Counted from the first letter of the stretch, positions 1 through 9,269 are shown. The stretch: 64,000 nt of DNA from Halalkaliarchaeum desulfuricum (GCF_002952775.1 NZ_CP025066.1:2790001-2854000); one strand, 5' to 3'. Made by a program: numbers and translations. Notes: generated from the sequence alone by a model not told the origin.

Positions 1-645
1 ATGTACGTGTTCCGGTACCAGCAGGACGACTACACCGACCAGGAACACTACCTCTCGCGGCCATGTCAGCACTGTTCGGACGCACCGTGTGTCAACGCTT
101 GCCCGACGGCCTCCCGGTACCGCCGCGAGGAGGACGGAATCATCCTCACGGACTACGACCGGTGTACTGGTTGCCGATACTGTGAGATTTCGTGTCCGTA
201 CGGCGTCAACTACTTCCAGTGGATCGAATCCGAGGACGAATTCGACTACGATCAGGAGATCGACGGTCGGACAGCCGCCGGCGATCCGCCGCAGGGCGTG
301 ATGGGGAAATGTACTTTCTGCATTCAGCGTCAGGTTTCCGACGACCCCGAACTGCAGGGAACCACCGCCTGCGAGGACGCCTGTCCGGTCGACGCGATCC
401 ACTTCGGCGACCTCGAGGATTCGGAGAGTCCTCCGAGACAGCACCTCGAAGAGAAAAAGGACTCCTCGAAGTTCCGGCTGTTCAAGGATGCGAACACCAG
501 CCCGAACGTGTTCTACATCGGCAACGAACCGGAGGGGCATCCCGAACCAGTAGACGGCCCGACGAAACCCGAAGACATCGGACTGAGCAGGGACCGTCCG
601 GGTCGTGACGTCTACAGCGACGGAGGTGAAGACGATGGCAACTGA
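1..645 (+). CDS. 4Fe-4S subunit of a molybdoenzyme complex (DmsB/PsrB type), 5'-truncated
   Basis: This is the electron-transfer subunit of a CISM-type reductase, carrying electrons between an NrfD quinone-binding subunit and a catalytic subunit. Ferredoxin-type cysteine sets are visible: a CxxCxxxxCxxxC set near residues 22-34, a CxxCxxxC set near 56-63, and a third CTFC...CEDACPVDA set near 104-130. The relative at 2439 aligns from its MYVHRYQ segment onward. That protein has a further CxxCxxCxxxC cluster and an export signal before this point, so the true start very probably lies upstream of base 1. The gene overlaps the next one by 11 bases (635-645), which indicates translational coupling to the NrfD subunit. 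The catalytic subunit may lie outside the window. Confidence 0.85.
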   Translation: MYVFRYQQDDYTDQEHYLSRPCQHCSDAPCVNACPTASRYRREEDGIILTDYDRCTGCRYCEISCPYGVNYFQWIESEDEFDYDQEIDGRTAAGDPPQGVMGKCTFCIQRQVSDDPELQGTTACEDACPVDAIHFGDLEDSESPPRQHLEEKKDSSKFRLFKDANTSPNVFYIGNEPEGHPEPVDGPTKPEDIGLSRDRPGRDVYSDGGEDDGN

Positions 646-1969
646 TCAGGAAACATTCGCAGAGCAGACCGTACTGAACCCGCTAACCAGTATCAGCAAG
701 AAGTATATCGCGGTACTGATCGCGCTGCTCGCGTTCGGGGCGATCTACGCCGAGGCGCTCGTCCACCAGCTCCGGTACGGACTGGTCGTCACCGACATGG
801 CGTCGTGGGGAACACAGGCCGGCGTCACCTGGGGGCTGTACATCGGCGCCTTCGAGTGGTACGCCGGCTCCGCCCTCGGATCGATCGCGCTCGCGGGCTA
901 CATCCGATTCCGCGGGATCGACGACTACGAGATGTTGGCCCGACTGGGAGAGCTGTGGGCGGTGATCGCCGCCATCTGTGCGTCGTTCCTCATCGTCATC
1001 GACCTCGGTCGCCCCGAGCGGGTGATCTACGTGATGGAAAGCTGGCCAACAACGGTCCAGCACTCGCCGCTTGCGTGGGACGTGACGTTCGTCACCATGC
1101 TCATCGTGGTTTCGACGACGATGCTCGCGATGTCACTTCGCCGTGACTACGGCTGGATGGACGTCGAGTTGCCGCTTCGTGCCCGGATCCCGCAGAAACT
1201 GTTGACGGTGGGGTACTCACCAACGGAAGGACCGAAGCTCACCTCGATGCTGAAATACATGGGCGCCGGCATGCTGTTGCTGGTCGTCACCGCCGGAATG
1301 GTTCCGGGATGGCTGTTCGGCGTCGTCGGCCCACAGCCGGGATACTACGGCAAGATCCAGGGGGTCGTCTTCATCACCGGTGGTATCCCCGCCGGGATCG
1401 GGGCCCTTACCGTGATCGCGTACGCGATGCGGCGGATTTACGACCTCGAGGACGCCCTGCCAGACTCGATGTTCTTCAACCTGGGGAAGGCACTCGGCCT
1501 GTTCACCTTCGTGTACCTGATCGCGCTGTTCAATCAGTTCATGCCGATGGTGTTCCCGATGGCGCCGCTGGGCGGTGCCTCGATCGCGGACGCGATGCTG
1601 TACGGCGCGCTGTCGACGTACTTCTGGACATCGATCGCGTTGCTCGTGTTCCCGATGCTCGCACTGACGTGGGTGTACGTCTACCGGACGATCACGCCGG
1701 AGGTCACCGTCGTCGCATCGATGATCATCATGTTCGGCGTGTTCATCAAGAAGAACCTGGCCGTGCTGGAGCCGTTGATGTTCCCGGTCGGGCTCCCGTA
1801 CGAACACGGCGTCTACTTCCCGACGACCGTCGAATGGGTGATTTCGCTCGGTGTGCTGTTCGTGGGGATCCTGGCGTTCATCGTCCTCATCAAGATCATT
1901 CCGATGTGTTCCGGGACCGGTGTCTGCTGTCGGAGTTCCGATGAATCGATCGAGGAGGTGGAAGCATGA
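635..1969 (+). CDS. NrfD/PsrC-family integral membrane quinone oxidoreductase subunit
   Basis: This is a polytopic membrane protein of about 444 residues with roughly ten hydrophobic segments, typical of the NrfD/PsrC/DmsC anchors that exchange electrons with the menaquinone pool. An in-frame start exists at 605, but the ATG at 635 is preceded by a good ribosome-binding site (GGAGGTGA, 622-629) and is preferred. It overlaps the end of the iron-sulfur gene and is itself overlapped (ATGA) by the small gene at 1966, so the three form one operon. The C-terminus carries an unusual cysteine-rich tail (PMCSGTGVCCRSS) that could bind metal or be modified. Whether the complex reduces or oxidises its substrate cannot be read from the sequence. 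Confidence 0.88.
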   Translation: MATDQETFAEQTVLNPLTSISKKYIAVLIALLAFGAIYAEALVHQLRYGLVVTDMASWGTQAGVTWGLYIGAFEWYAGSALGSIALAGYIRFRGIDDYEMLARLGELWAVIAAICASFLIVIDLGRPERVIYVMESWPTTVQHSPLAWDVTFVTMLIVVSTTMLAMSLRRDYGWMDVELPLRARIPQKLLTVGYSPTEGPKLTSMLKYMGAGMLLLVVTAGMVPGWLFGVVGPQPGYYGKIQGVVFITGGIPAGIGALTVIAYAMRRIYDLEDALPDSMFFNLGKALGLFTFVYLIALFNQFMPMVFPMAPLGGASIADAMLYGALSTYFWTSIALLVFPMLALTWVYVYRTITPEVTVVASMIIMFGVFIKKNLAVLEPLMFPVGLPYEHGVYFPTTVEWVISLGVLFVGILAFIVLIKIIPMCSGTGVCCRSSDESIEEVEA

Positions 1970-2172
1970 GTACGACGACACTCGGCCTCTACGTGCTGTT
2001 CGGGGTCCTGTGGCTGCCGCTGTATTTGATCGTGATCGGGTGGTTTACGGACGGTCCACAGGACATGAGAACTGCGGCGATCGGTTTGGGATACTTCCTC
2101 GTGATCGCGACCGGGATAATCGCATCGACGGTGGTGTTGGCCCTGTTCCTGGGTCTGTTCACCGTGATATAA
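1966..2172 (+). CDS. small two-helix membrane protein at the end of the Fe-S/NrfD operon
   Basis: This is a 68-residue protein made almost entirely of two hydrophobic helices (about residues 5-27 and 38-66) joined by a short polar loop (GWFTDGPQDMRT). The start overlaps the stop of the NrfD gene (ATGA) and has a GGAGGTG site just upstream, so it is translated with the respiratory module. I do not recognise the family. A role as an accessory subunit or stabiliser of the membrane complex is inferred only from position and size. Confidence 0.7.
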   Translation: MSTTTLGLYVLFGVLWLPLYLIVIGWFTDGPQDMRTAAIGLGYFLVIATGIIASTVVLALFLGLFTVI

Positions 2173-2178
2173 GCCCGG

Positions 2179-2196
2179 TTCGGACGAACGTCCGAA
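2179..2196 (+). terminator. stem-loop after the first respiratory operon
   Basis: TTCGGAC pairs perfectly with GTCCGAA across a GAAC loop (7-bp stem), beginning six bases after the stop codon at 2172. A T-rich run (GGTTTTTTCGG) follows about 25 bases later. It is a plausible transcription or processing terminator. Confidence 0.5.
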
Positions 2197-2262
2197 TTCA
2201 CCGCTATTACCCTCGAACGAAGGTTTTTTCGGGGTTTGAGCGTAAAGGCCCCTCGAAATTCC

Positions 2263-2289
2263 CTGTATATAAACCGACCGAATATACAG
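2263..2289. promoter_or_regulatory. 8-bp inverted repeat overlapping a TATA-like box
   Basis: CTGTATAT (2263-2270) and ATATACAG (2282-2289) are perfect inverted repeats separated by 11 bases. The left arm runs into a TATA-like element (GTATATAAAC). The nearest gene is the iron-sulfur gene at 2439, so transcription from here would give a leader of roughly 150 bases. A dyad placed on a promoter suggests an operator. The regulator is unknown. Confidence 0.4.
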
Positions 2290-2438
2290 CCGAATATCAA
2301 TCCCGGTCACTGACGTATTTTTCACCGTGAACGGGACGAATCGGTCGGTGATACACCGAAACGATGAGCCTCGACGGTGGTTGACGAGAGAAATCGACCG
2401 TCCCTGCTGAGTCGAGCACTGCCCAACACAGTGAAATT

Positions 2439-3590
2439 ATGAACGACAACCCATACGACGACATCGACGAACGGGCCGAACGGCTCCTCGACGATGTCGA
2501 CTACGACACCGAACTGGCAAAGCGGATGGCCAAGGACGCCCGCCGGATAACGAGCGGGGAGCTCTCCGAGGAGGAGTTTCACGAGCGATACCGCGAGGAG
2601 GTGAGCGAGGAGTTCGACGTCGACTACGCCGACTTCGAGGCGACGCTCGGTGGTGACTCCGAGGACAGAACTGACGACACTCCCCATCCACACATTCCGC
2701 TGGGTGACCAAGCGGTATCCCGCCGGACGGTAATGAAAGCCGGCGGAGCGGCCGCAGCCGGCGCGGCTGCTGCCGGGACATCCGGTTTCCTCTCGGAGGA
2801 CTCGGAGGACGACACCTTCGAGAACCTCGATGCCGAGAGCAACCAGGAGAGCGTCGCCGCCCAGTCTATCGGTCAGCGCAGCATGGGCATGGTCATCGAC
2901 ACGGAGGCATGCATCAAATGCCTCCAGTGTGTCCAGGCCTGTAAAGAGGAAAACAAAACGCACGTCGGCGACTTCTGGATGTACGTCCACCGCTACCAGC
3001 GGGAGGACCGCGAATACGAGGACGAAACCGACTGCGAGTCGCTCCCTCGCCCGTGTCAACATTGTGACGACGCGCCCTGCGTGCGCGTGTGCCCGAACCA
3101 CTCGCGGATCCAGCACTACGACGGCCGTGTCCTGTGTAACTACGACACGTGTCTCGGTTGCAAGTACTGCGAGGTCGCGTGCCCGTACCACGTCAATTCG
3201 TTCGTTTATTCCGACATGACCGGGTACTTCACTGGACAGCGGCGGGACGAAGTGGACCGGTGGGTCGCGGGGCCACCGCCGGACGGCTCCTGCAGCAAGT
3301 GTACGTTCTGTGCCCACCGTCGGTTCACCGAGGATGAAGAGGGGAGCACAGCGTGTTCCGACGCCTGTCCGGTGGACGCAATCCAATTCGGCGATCTCAA
3401 CGATCCCGAAAGCGACCCGAACCAGTACCTGGAGGACTTCGACGACGACGATGTCTTCCAGCTCCACGCGGACGTGTCGAACCCGAACGTGACCTACGTG
3501 GGGGAAGATCCCTCCGACGTTGACACCGATCGGGTTTCGGGGCCGACGACGCACGCCGACCTGGGACTGGAGGCACCCGATCCCTACTGA
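2439..3590 (+). CDS. Tat-exported 4Fe-4S ferredoxin subunit with long N-terminal extension
   Basis: This is a 383-residue iron-sulfur electron-transfer subunit. Residues 1-90 form a very acidic extension. A twin-arginine motif (SRRTVMKAGG, R95-R96) followed by an alanine-rich hydrophobic stretch comes next, then linker, then the ferredoxin core. The first cluster set is C158, C161, C164, C168. Further sets follow at RPCQHCDDAPC, CLGCKYCEVAC and CSKCTFC...CSDACPVDA, enough for four cubanes. It is 52 bases upstream of an NrfD gene (3643), so the two probably form a membrane-bound module like the one at 1-2172. No catalytic molybdenum subunit is adjacent. The buried Tat motif is odd: either the extension is exported or processed, or translation starts internally, for which no good start codon is obvious. 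Confidence 0.87.
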   Translation: MNDNPYDDIDERAERLLDDVDYDTELAKRMAKDARRITSGELSEEEFHERYREEVSEEFDVDYADFEATLGGDSEDRTDDTPHPHIPLGDQAVSRRTVMKAGGAAAAGAAAAGTSGFLSEDSEDDTFENLDAESNQESVAAQSIGQRSMGMVIDTEACIKCLQCVQACKEENKTHVGDFWMYVHRYQREDREYEDETDCESLPRPCQHCDDAPCVRVCPNHSRIQHYDGRVLCNYDTCLGCKYCEVACPYHVNSFVYSDMTGYFTGQRRDEVDRWVAGPPPDGSCSKCTFCAHRRFTEDEEGSTACSDACPVDAIQFGDLNDPESDPNQYLEDFDDDDVFQLHADVSNPNVTYVGEDPSDVDTDRVSGPTTHADLGLEAPDPY

Positions 3591-3642
3591 GTACAGCACA
3601 GAGAAATGACAGCCATCAAAATACAATCAGGAGCCAAAAATC

Positions 3643-4617
3643 ATGTTTGAATCACCCGGAGAACTGTGGGGGACGCTGATCGGAACGTACCTCTTCCTCG
3701 GCGGTCTGGCCGGGGGCGCTTACGTTACCGGAGCCGTCGCCGACTATCTGAGTTACCGCAACGAACAACGGTCGGACGCGTACCGTATGACAGCCAGATG
3801 GGGGATGGTCATCTCTGTTCTTGGCATCGCCGTCGGTGGTCTCGGACTGCTGTTCCACCTCGGTGAACCCACGAACGTCGCGTACTTCTGGCTGTTCACC
3901 CAAATGAATTCCTGGATGACGATCGGCGTCTGGATCATCGCCGTGTTCGTCCTGCTTGCCGTCATCCAGGCGCTCTGGCTCGGATTCGGTAAAGGAACTG
4001 GGTTCGGACTGCCGTTTAGACGGATCAACCGTCTCGCCGACTTCACTCGCCCGACGACAAAGGAGCGTCTCGCACTCAACGCGATCGGCGCAATCGTCGG
4101 CATCGTGTTGATCGTGTACACTGCGCTTTTGATCAGCGACGTCTACCCCGTCGTTCCGCTCTGGCACCCCGTGTTGCTCCCGTTGTTGTTCCTCGCAAGC
4201 GGGCTCTCGATGGGAATCTGTGCAACGATCGCCGTCACGGCAATAAAGAAGGGCGTCCACGGCACCGGCGTTCACGAGTTCAGCCTCGCAGACGACGTCG
4301 TCATCCTCAGCGAGATCGCGATCCTGGCGGTGTTCCTGTACGTCCTCCAGGCGCAGGGAGCGATCGGCGTTGCCACCTTCGAACGGTTGACTGAAACCTT
4401 CGCCTTCGAGTTCTGGATCGGGGTCGTCGTGATCGGCCTCATCCTGCCGCTCGTGATTTCGGGTGCGGTCATCCTGGCGAACCGCATGGACGGCTTCTCG
4501 ATCGGTGGGACGACTGAAAAGGCCGCATACGTGACGAAGTTCGGGTTCGTCATCATCGGCGGCTGGTTCCTCCGGATGGCCGTCCTGTTCTCGGCGATCA
4601 ACGTCCCGATCATTTGA
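3643..4617 (+). CDS. NrfD/PsrC-family membrane subunit
   Basis: This is a 324-residue polytopic membrane protein with about eight or nine hydrophobic helices. Its N-terminus (GTYLFLGGLAGGAYVTG) is typical of the NrfD-type anchors of polysulfide, DMSO and nitrite reductase complexes, which exchange electrons with quinone. It is shorter than the NrfD protein at 635 and not closely similar, so the two modules are not recent duplicates. It follows the iron-sulfur gene at 2439 with a 52-base gap and is followed by a hairpin. Confidence 0.88.
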   Translation: MFESPGELWGTLIGTYLFLGGLAGGAYVTGAVADYLSYRNEQRSDAYRMTARWGMVISVLGIAVGGLGLLFHLGEPTNVAYFWLFTQMNSWMTIGVWIIAVFVLLAVIQALWLGFGKGTGFGLPFRRINRLADFTRPTTKERLALNAIGAIVGIVLIVYTALLISDVYPVVPLWHPVLLPLLFLASGLSMGICATIAVTAIKKGVHGTGVHEFSLADDVVILSEIAILAVFLYVLQAQGAIGVATFERLTETFAFEFWIGVVVIGLILPLVISGAVILANRMDGFSIGGTTEKAAYVTKFGFVIIGGWFLRMAVLFSAINVPII

Positions 4618-4639
4618 ACCGGATTTCGGAATTTCCGGT
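4618..4639 (+). terminator. stem-loop after the NrfD gene
   Basis: ACCGGA (4618-4623) pairs with TCCGGT (4634-4639) immediately after the stop codon. The stem is only 6 bp with a 10-base loop, so this is a weak call. Confidence 0.3.
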
Positions 4640-4779
4640 GTGACCGCTCCCTCCCGGTCGCGGTCGGTTGTTGTGGCCGATTTCAACTGTTTTATGGCGA
4701 GTTCGTGATGGGTTCGAGGGATACGTTGTGATCGGTGGAAATCGGGAGACATACGTGTCTATATTTTAAATACCGAGCG

Positions 4780-5598
4780 ATGAGTTCGGGAACCTCCCGG
4801 TCGAACGGCTCCACGCGACACCGCGTTCTGCCACCGATTCCGACCGAACACGGCGCGTGGGTCATGCTCACTGCGGGTGTCTTGACTCCCATCGCCGTCG
4901 TCGTTGCGAGGGGACTGCCGGCAGACGGGAGGCTCGGGGCGTTCGCTGCGTTCGTCGTCCTCGCGATACTTGCGCTCCTGTTCCGGGAAGCGCTCCGCCG
5001 CCGCGGGATGCGCGAGGACCCCGCTGTTCGACGTCGCCTTCTCGTGATCGCGACGGTCGAAGCGGCGGCGATCCTGCTCGTGGCGGGAGGACTGGCGATC
5101 CAGGTTGCGCCAGTGTGGATACTCGCGACTGCCGCCGTCCCGGCGGTCGTACTCGACGTCAGAGTGCGAAATACGGGATGGCCGATCCCCCTCGGTGGGG
5201 AACTCTCCGGGCTCGCCGCGCTGTCGGTCGTCGTGCCCGCCGGCAGCGTGTTGCTGGGGCTGGAGAGCCGCACGGCTGGTCTCCTCTGGCTCCTGTTTCT
5301 GGCGTTTCACGTCGGCAGCGTGATCCGGGTCCAGAGCCTCCTTTCGGCGACGGGTCCTCGAGAGGCGCTGTTCCGCCGGGCGTCGTTGAGCTATCATGGA
5401 CTCGCGCTGCTTGCTGTCACTGCGGGTTGGTACACTGGGCCGCTGGGACTCGGTGCACCCGTCGTGTTCGCCGTCGCCGGTGGTCGAACGTGGGTAGCCG
5501 GCGGTGACGCGACGCCTGCATTGAAGACTGTCGGTCGCCGGGAGGGGCTGCTCTCGACGCTGTTCGTCGCGAGTGCGCCGTGGCTGGTCGTCGTTTGA
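4780..5598 (+). CDS. YwiC-like integral membrane protein
   Basis: This is a 272-residue protein with about eight hydrophobic segments. The PTEHGAW signature near the N-terminus is characteristic of the YwiC-like family. The function is unknown, but in Bacillus subtilis ywiC lies beside fnr and the nitrate reductase genes. Its position next to anaerobic-respiration modules here matches that context. A start at 4735 is possible in frame, but the added residues are not hydrophobic or conserved-looking, so the ATG at 4780 is preferred. An AT-rich stretch (ATATTTTAAATA, 4761-4772) just upstream could be its promoter, though the spacing is tight. Confidence 0.75.
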   Translation: MSSGTSRSNGSTRHRVLPPIPTEHGAWVMLTAGVLTPIAVVVARGLPADGRLGAFAAFVVLAILALLFREALRRRGMREDPAVRRRLLVIATVEAAAILLVAGGLAIQVAPVWILATAAVPAVVLDVRVRNTGWPIPLGGELSGLAALSVVVPAGSVLLGLESRTAGLLWLLFLAFHVGSVIRVQSLLSATGPREALFRRASLSYHGLALLAVTAGWYTGPLGLGAPVVFAVAGGRTWVAGGDATPALKTVGRREGLLSTLFVASAPWLVVV

Positions 5599-5625
5599 GA
5601 ACCCCCGACGCCCCGGTTACTGTTT

Positions 5626-6828
5626 TTAAAAGGTCGAGATGTCGCCTTCGACGACCCGCCGGGTGACGTCCGTGACGTTCGCGAGTTCGTGGTCGACGAT
5701 CGCCTCGATGTCGGCCTGGATCCCCGCGAGTTCGACGTCGTCGGCCGTCACGACCTGGGCGTCCGCGACGTGTGGCTGGTCGATCGGGCGGCCGATCTGG
5801 GAGAGCAAGCGGACCTGGAGGTCGCGGATTCCGTCGACCTCGTCGACGACCGACTCGGCGATCTCGGTCGAGAGCAGGTTGTAGATCTTTCCGATGTGAT
5901 TCACCGGGTTCTTTCCGGAGGTGGCTTCCATGCTCATCGGCCGGTTCGGCGTGATGAGCCCGTTGGCACGGTTCCCCCGCCCGACCGACCCGTCGTCGCC
6001 CTGCTCTGCGGAGGTGCCGGTGACGGTGAGGTAGATCGAGCCGTCCTCGTAGTCGTCTGCGGTGTTGACGTCGACGTGGATCTCCCGGTCGGTGTGGTCG
6101 CGCGCGAGGTCGGTCACGAACTCGCGAACCCCCTCGACGGCGTCGTCATACGCTTCCAGGTCCTGGATGTGTTCGTCGATCATCGCCGCCGCGACGGTGA
6201 TGTCGATGCGGTCGTCCTCGCGTTTGCCCATCACCTTGATGTCCGCGCCGAGTTCGGGGTTGTCGGCGGCGTAGGTCGTGTTGAGCTGTCGTTCGGTGGC
6301 GTAGACGATCCGTTCGGTTTCCGTCAGGGGGGCATGCCCCACGCCGAAGGAGGTGTCGTTCGCCATCGGGACCGTGGCACCCTCCTCTGAAAAGACCTCC
6401 TGCAGGTCGCCCGAGCCCTCGCCCAGCCGAGTGTCGACGACGACGTCCGTGCCGAAGTCCAGCTTCGGAATCTGCTCGGCGAGGTAGTCCCTGGCGGCCG
6501 CAAGCGCCGTCGAATCGACCGGGAGCGACTGGCCCTCGTACTTCCGGGTCGCCCGCCCGACGATAAGGATGTAGATCGGCTCGACGACTTCGCCGCCGCC
6601 GAACGCGGGTGCGGCCGACCCGGCGGCGAGCTGTGTCTCGTCGGTGTTGTAGTGGAGTACTCGGCCGACCCTGTCGAGATACATCTGCGAGAGTGCCCGC
6701 GAGACCGATTCGGCGATGCCGTCACAGATGGAGTCCGGATGTCCGACCCCCTTTCGCTCGACGATTTCGACTTCCTGGTCCTCGACCGCGCGCCGGTCGA
6801 GTTGGCTGACCTGGATGTTCCGACTCAT
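5626..6828 (-). CDS. metK: S-adenosylmethionine synthetase, archaeal type
   Basis: This is methionine adenosyltransferase, making S-adenosylmethionine from methionine and ATP. The 400-residue length and motifs such as [25 protein letters not shown] and [20 protein letters not shown] fit the archaeal (not bacterial) MAT family. The frame stays open upstream to 7239, but that would add 137 residues lying over the epimerase gene, so the ATG at 6828 is chosen. A TATA-like sequence on the minus strand near 6855-6860 puts transcription start close to this ATG, consistent with a leaderless message. It is divergent from the epimerase gene at 6985. Confidence 0.95.
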   Translation of the reverse strand: MSRNIQVSQLDRRAVEDQEVEIVERKGVGHPDSICDGIAESVSRALSQMYLDRVGRVLHYNTDETQLAAGSAAPAFGGGEVVEPIYILIVGRATRKYEGQSLPVDSTALAAARDYLAEQIPKLDFGTDVVVDTRLGEGSGDLQEVFSEEGATVPMANDTSFGVGHAPLTETERIVYATERQLNTTYAADNPELGADIKVMGKREDDRIDITVAAAMIDEHIQDLEAYDDAVEGVREFVTDLARDHTDREIHVDVNTADDYEDGSIYLTVTGTSAEQGDDGSVGRGNRANGLITPNRPMSMEATSGKNPVNHIGKIYNLLSTEIAESVVDEVDGIRDLQVRLLSQIGRPIDQPHVADAQVVTADDVELAGIQADIEAIVDHELANVTDVTRRVVEGDISTF

Positions 6829-6984
6829 TGCCGGCACTTTACCCGCAGTCGTGCTATAACTTGCGGAAACGTTCCGGGACCGGGGAATGCGTGGTGAGCA
6901 TATTCCGGCGGAGTCATCCAGGAATCCGGGCGTCCGAGCGGCCGACTCGACAGAGCTTTTGGGCTGCCCCGGGGTCGTTCCCGC

Positions 6985-7917
6985 ATGGAGGATGCCCGCG
7001 TACTCGTCACCGGCGGCGCCGGCTTCATCGGATCGGTCCTCGCGAACCGCCTCGCACCCCGAAACGACGTTCTCGCCGTCGACGACCTCTCCGTTGGAAC
7101 CACCGACAACCTGGCGGACGATGTCGAGTTCATGGAGGCCAGCGTCCTCGATTCGGACCTGACGGGCGCTGTCCGGGATCGGCTCGGCGGCGTCGACGCG
7201 CTGTTCGTCTTTGCGGCGCTGTCCTCGCGGGACATGCACGACGCAGAGCCCGAACGCGGTGCTCGGGTCAACGTCGAGGGGTTCGTGAACACGGTGGAAA
7301 CCGCGATCGATCTCGGCTGTGAGACGGTCGTCTACGCCTCCAGTTCTTCGGTGTATGGAACCCGGGAGCGGCCGTCGCCGGAGTCGCTATCCGTCCGACC
7401 GCAGACTCGATACGAGGCGTCGAAGCTCGCGAGGGAGCGGTACGCGTCGGCGTACGCGGACGATGACTGCTCGGTGGCTGGGCTGCGGTACTTTTCGGTG
7501 TATCAGGGGTTCGGCGGCAACGAAGCCCACAAGGGCGGCTACGCAAACACCGTCTCGCAGTTCGCCGACGCCATCGCCCGGGGCGAGTCGCCGGTGGTCT
7601 TCGGCGACGGTTCGCAAACACGTGATTTCGTCCACGTCGAGGACGCGGTCAGGGCGACCGAACAGGTCGCAGACGAGCGGCTCTCCGGGATATACAACGT
7701 CGGCACGGGCGAGGCGTACAGCTTCGACGAAATGATCGAGCGTCTCAACGAGGTACTCGGAACCGCCGTCGACCCCGAGTACGTCGACGTCCCGTACGAC
7801 GAGTACGTCTACCACACGCGGGCGGATCCCTCGAAACTCGAAGCCGCGACCGGATGGCAACCTCGGATCGACTTCGAGACGGGGATCGAGCGCGTGTGTG
7901 CGCCGTATCTCGAGTAA
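6985..7917 (+). CDS. NAD-dependent epimerase/dehydratase (extended SDR, GalE-like)
   Basis: This is a 310-residue nucleotide-sugar epimerase or dehydratase. The Rossmann motif GGAGFIG sits at about residues 9-15, the catalytic serine region is YASSSSVYGT, and the YEASK motif gives the catalytic Tyr and Lys. The C-terminal half has the usual substrate-binding elements (GDGSQTRDFVHVEDAV, YNVGTGEAYSF). It probably acts on a UDP- or dTDP-sugar for glycosylation or the cell envelope, but the substrate cannot be told. It stands alone between metK and a convergent zinc-ribbon gene. Confidence 0.9.
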   Translation: MEDARVLVTGGAGFIGSVLANRLAPRNDVLAVDDLSVGTTDNLADDVEFMEASVLDSDLTGAVRDRLGGVDALFVFAALSSRDMHDAEPERGARVNVEGFVNTVETAIDLGCETVVYASSSSVYGTRERPSPESLSVRPQTRYEASKLARERYASAYADDDCSVAGLRYFSVYQGFGGNEAHKGGYANTVSQFADAIARGESPVVFGDGSQTRDFVHVEDAVRATEQVADERLSGIYNVGTGEAYSFDEMIERLNEVLGTAVDPEYVDVPYDEYVYHTRADPSKLEAATGWQPRIDFETGIERVCAPYLE

Positions 7918-7945
7918 CCCTCCGATAACTCCCCGCTCCCCGTTT

Positions 7946-8758
7946 TCAGACTACGTCGGCTAGCCTGTCGTGAGCCCGTGCCAGCGCGTCGAGGTCGTCC
8001 TCCCTGAGGTACGCGCCGATCTCTCGGGCGGCGTCGACGAGCGTCTCTGCCTCGGCAGGATCGACGTCACCCTCCAGCGCCCGGACACGTTTGGTTCGAT
8101 CCCGGAGCTTCCCCAGCACGGTCGTCACGTCGGTGTCGTCAGTGGCGTCAGTGGCGTCGGCGACTTCCTCGGCCGACGTGTCTCCCCCGAATGCGGCGCC
8201 CTCCTCGAGATCGCCCAGGTACGTCACCAGTTCGTCCCGGTAGGCTTCGACGACGGTCGCGACGGCCAGCCCCCGGGCCGGCGCCAGCTGCGCCGGGACC
8301 GCATCCGTCCCCGGCCTCTCGCCGTCGTCGGCGCCCTCCAGCAGTTCGAGCACGTAGAGGCTCGCCGCCTCGTCGGGTTCCCGGAGCCGTCTGTACGCGT
8401 CGACGACCTCCAGCAGTTCGCGGGCAGCCAGATAGGTGTCGTCGAGTTCCAGCAGCTCGCCGCCGCGGATGAACCCCCGTTTCCGGAGGTACTCGCGGAG
8501 GGTCGACCCCAGGTCGGCTGCGATCTCGTCGATCCCCTCGAGATCGGCGTCGGTCCCCCGAGTCGGCTCGGCGTCGGCGACCGCCTCCCGGAACCGCGTG
8601 AGATCCAGCGTCGCCGGCGCGTCGGTGTGGCGCCTGCGCTCGCGTTCGACGCCGACGCTCCGGAGGCTCCCGCAGTCGGGACACGCGACTTCCCCGGTGT
8701 CGTAGTAGGACCACCGCGTCCCGCAGTCGGTACACTCGCGCTCGCCGCGGACCTTCAT
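7946..8758 (-). CDS. haloarchaeal zinc-ribbon protein
   Basis: This 270-residue acidic protein has an N-terminal zinc ribbon: CTDCGTRW (Cys 10 and 13) and CPDCGS about 17 residues later. The rest is charged and mainly helical, with no membrane segments or catalytic motif. Its appearance matches a conserved haloarchaeal family of unknown function (I believe DUF7117). The ribbon suggests nucleic-acid or protein binding. It converges on the epimerase gene. Confidence 0.75.
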   Translation of the reverse strand: MKVRGERECTDCGTRWSYYDTGEVACPDCGSLRSVGVERERRRHTDAPATLDLTRFREAVADAEPTRGTDADLEGIDEIAADLGSTLREYLRKRGFIRGGELLELDDTYLAARELLEVVDAYRRLREPDEAASLYVLELLEGADDGERPGTDAVPAQLAPARGLAVATVVEAYRDELVTYLGDLEEGAAFGGDTSAEEVADATDATDDTDVTTVLGKLRDRTKRVRALEGDVDPAEAETLVDAAREIGAYLREDDLDALARAHDRLADVV

Positions 8759-8825
8759 GTCGGGACTGTCGTCGGGCAGCCTGTAAAACGAACCGGTGCA
8801 GCGACGTGGAGTTGTGTGGCGGCGT

Positions 8826-9269
8826 TCAGTGTTTTTTCTCCCCTTCGATCGCCTCCTCCCGGAGCCGGCGCCCCTTTTCAGTCGTCACCGCGAGATCCGG
8901 GACCGGGACGGGCGATCGGTCCTCGTCGATCGCGACGAACACGAAGTAGGATTCGGTGGTTCGTTCGGTCTCGCCGGTCCGGGGGTGTTCGCGGTACGCC
9001 TGCAGCCGGACGCGGACGCTCGTCCGCCCGGCGGCGTAGACGTACGACTGGATGAGAACGGTGTCGCCCTGCGGGACCGGCTTCTCGAAGTCCATCCCCT
9101 CGATGCTGGCTGTCACGCACGTCTGGCCGGCGAACCGCATCGCCGACATCGCCCCGACCTCGTCCATCCACTTCATCACGTTGCCCCCGTGTGCCATCCC
9201 GTAGTTGTTCGTGTGGTTCGGCTGAATGCGCGATCGGTTCTCGAGATAGGTGTCGAGCAAGTCGGGCAT
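8826..9269 (-). CDS. acyl-CoA thioesterase (hot-dog fold)
   Basis: This is a 147-residue hot-dog thioesterase of the YciA/BACH type, hydrolysing acyl-CoA to free acid and CoA. The core contains PNHTNNYGMAHGG followed by a central helix with WMDEVGA, which supplies the catalytic acidic residue. The reading frame is open to 9422, but the extra 51 residues look like shadow sequence, so the ATG at 9269 is used. A perfect 16-bp palindrome lies upstream at 9439-9454. Confidence 0.88.
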   Translation of the reverse strand: MPDLLDTYLENRSRIQPNHTNNYGMAHGGNVMKWMDEVGAMSAMRFAGQTCVTASIEGMDFEKPVPQGDTVLIQSYVYAAGRTSVRVRLQAYREHPRTGETERTTESYFVFVAIDEDRSPVPVPDLAVTTEKGRRLREEAIEGEKKH

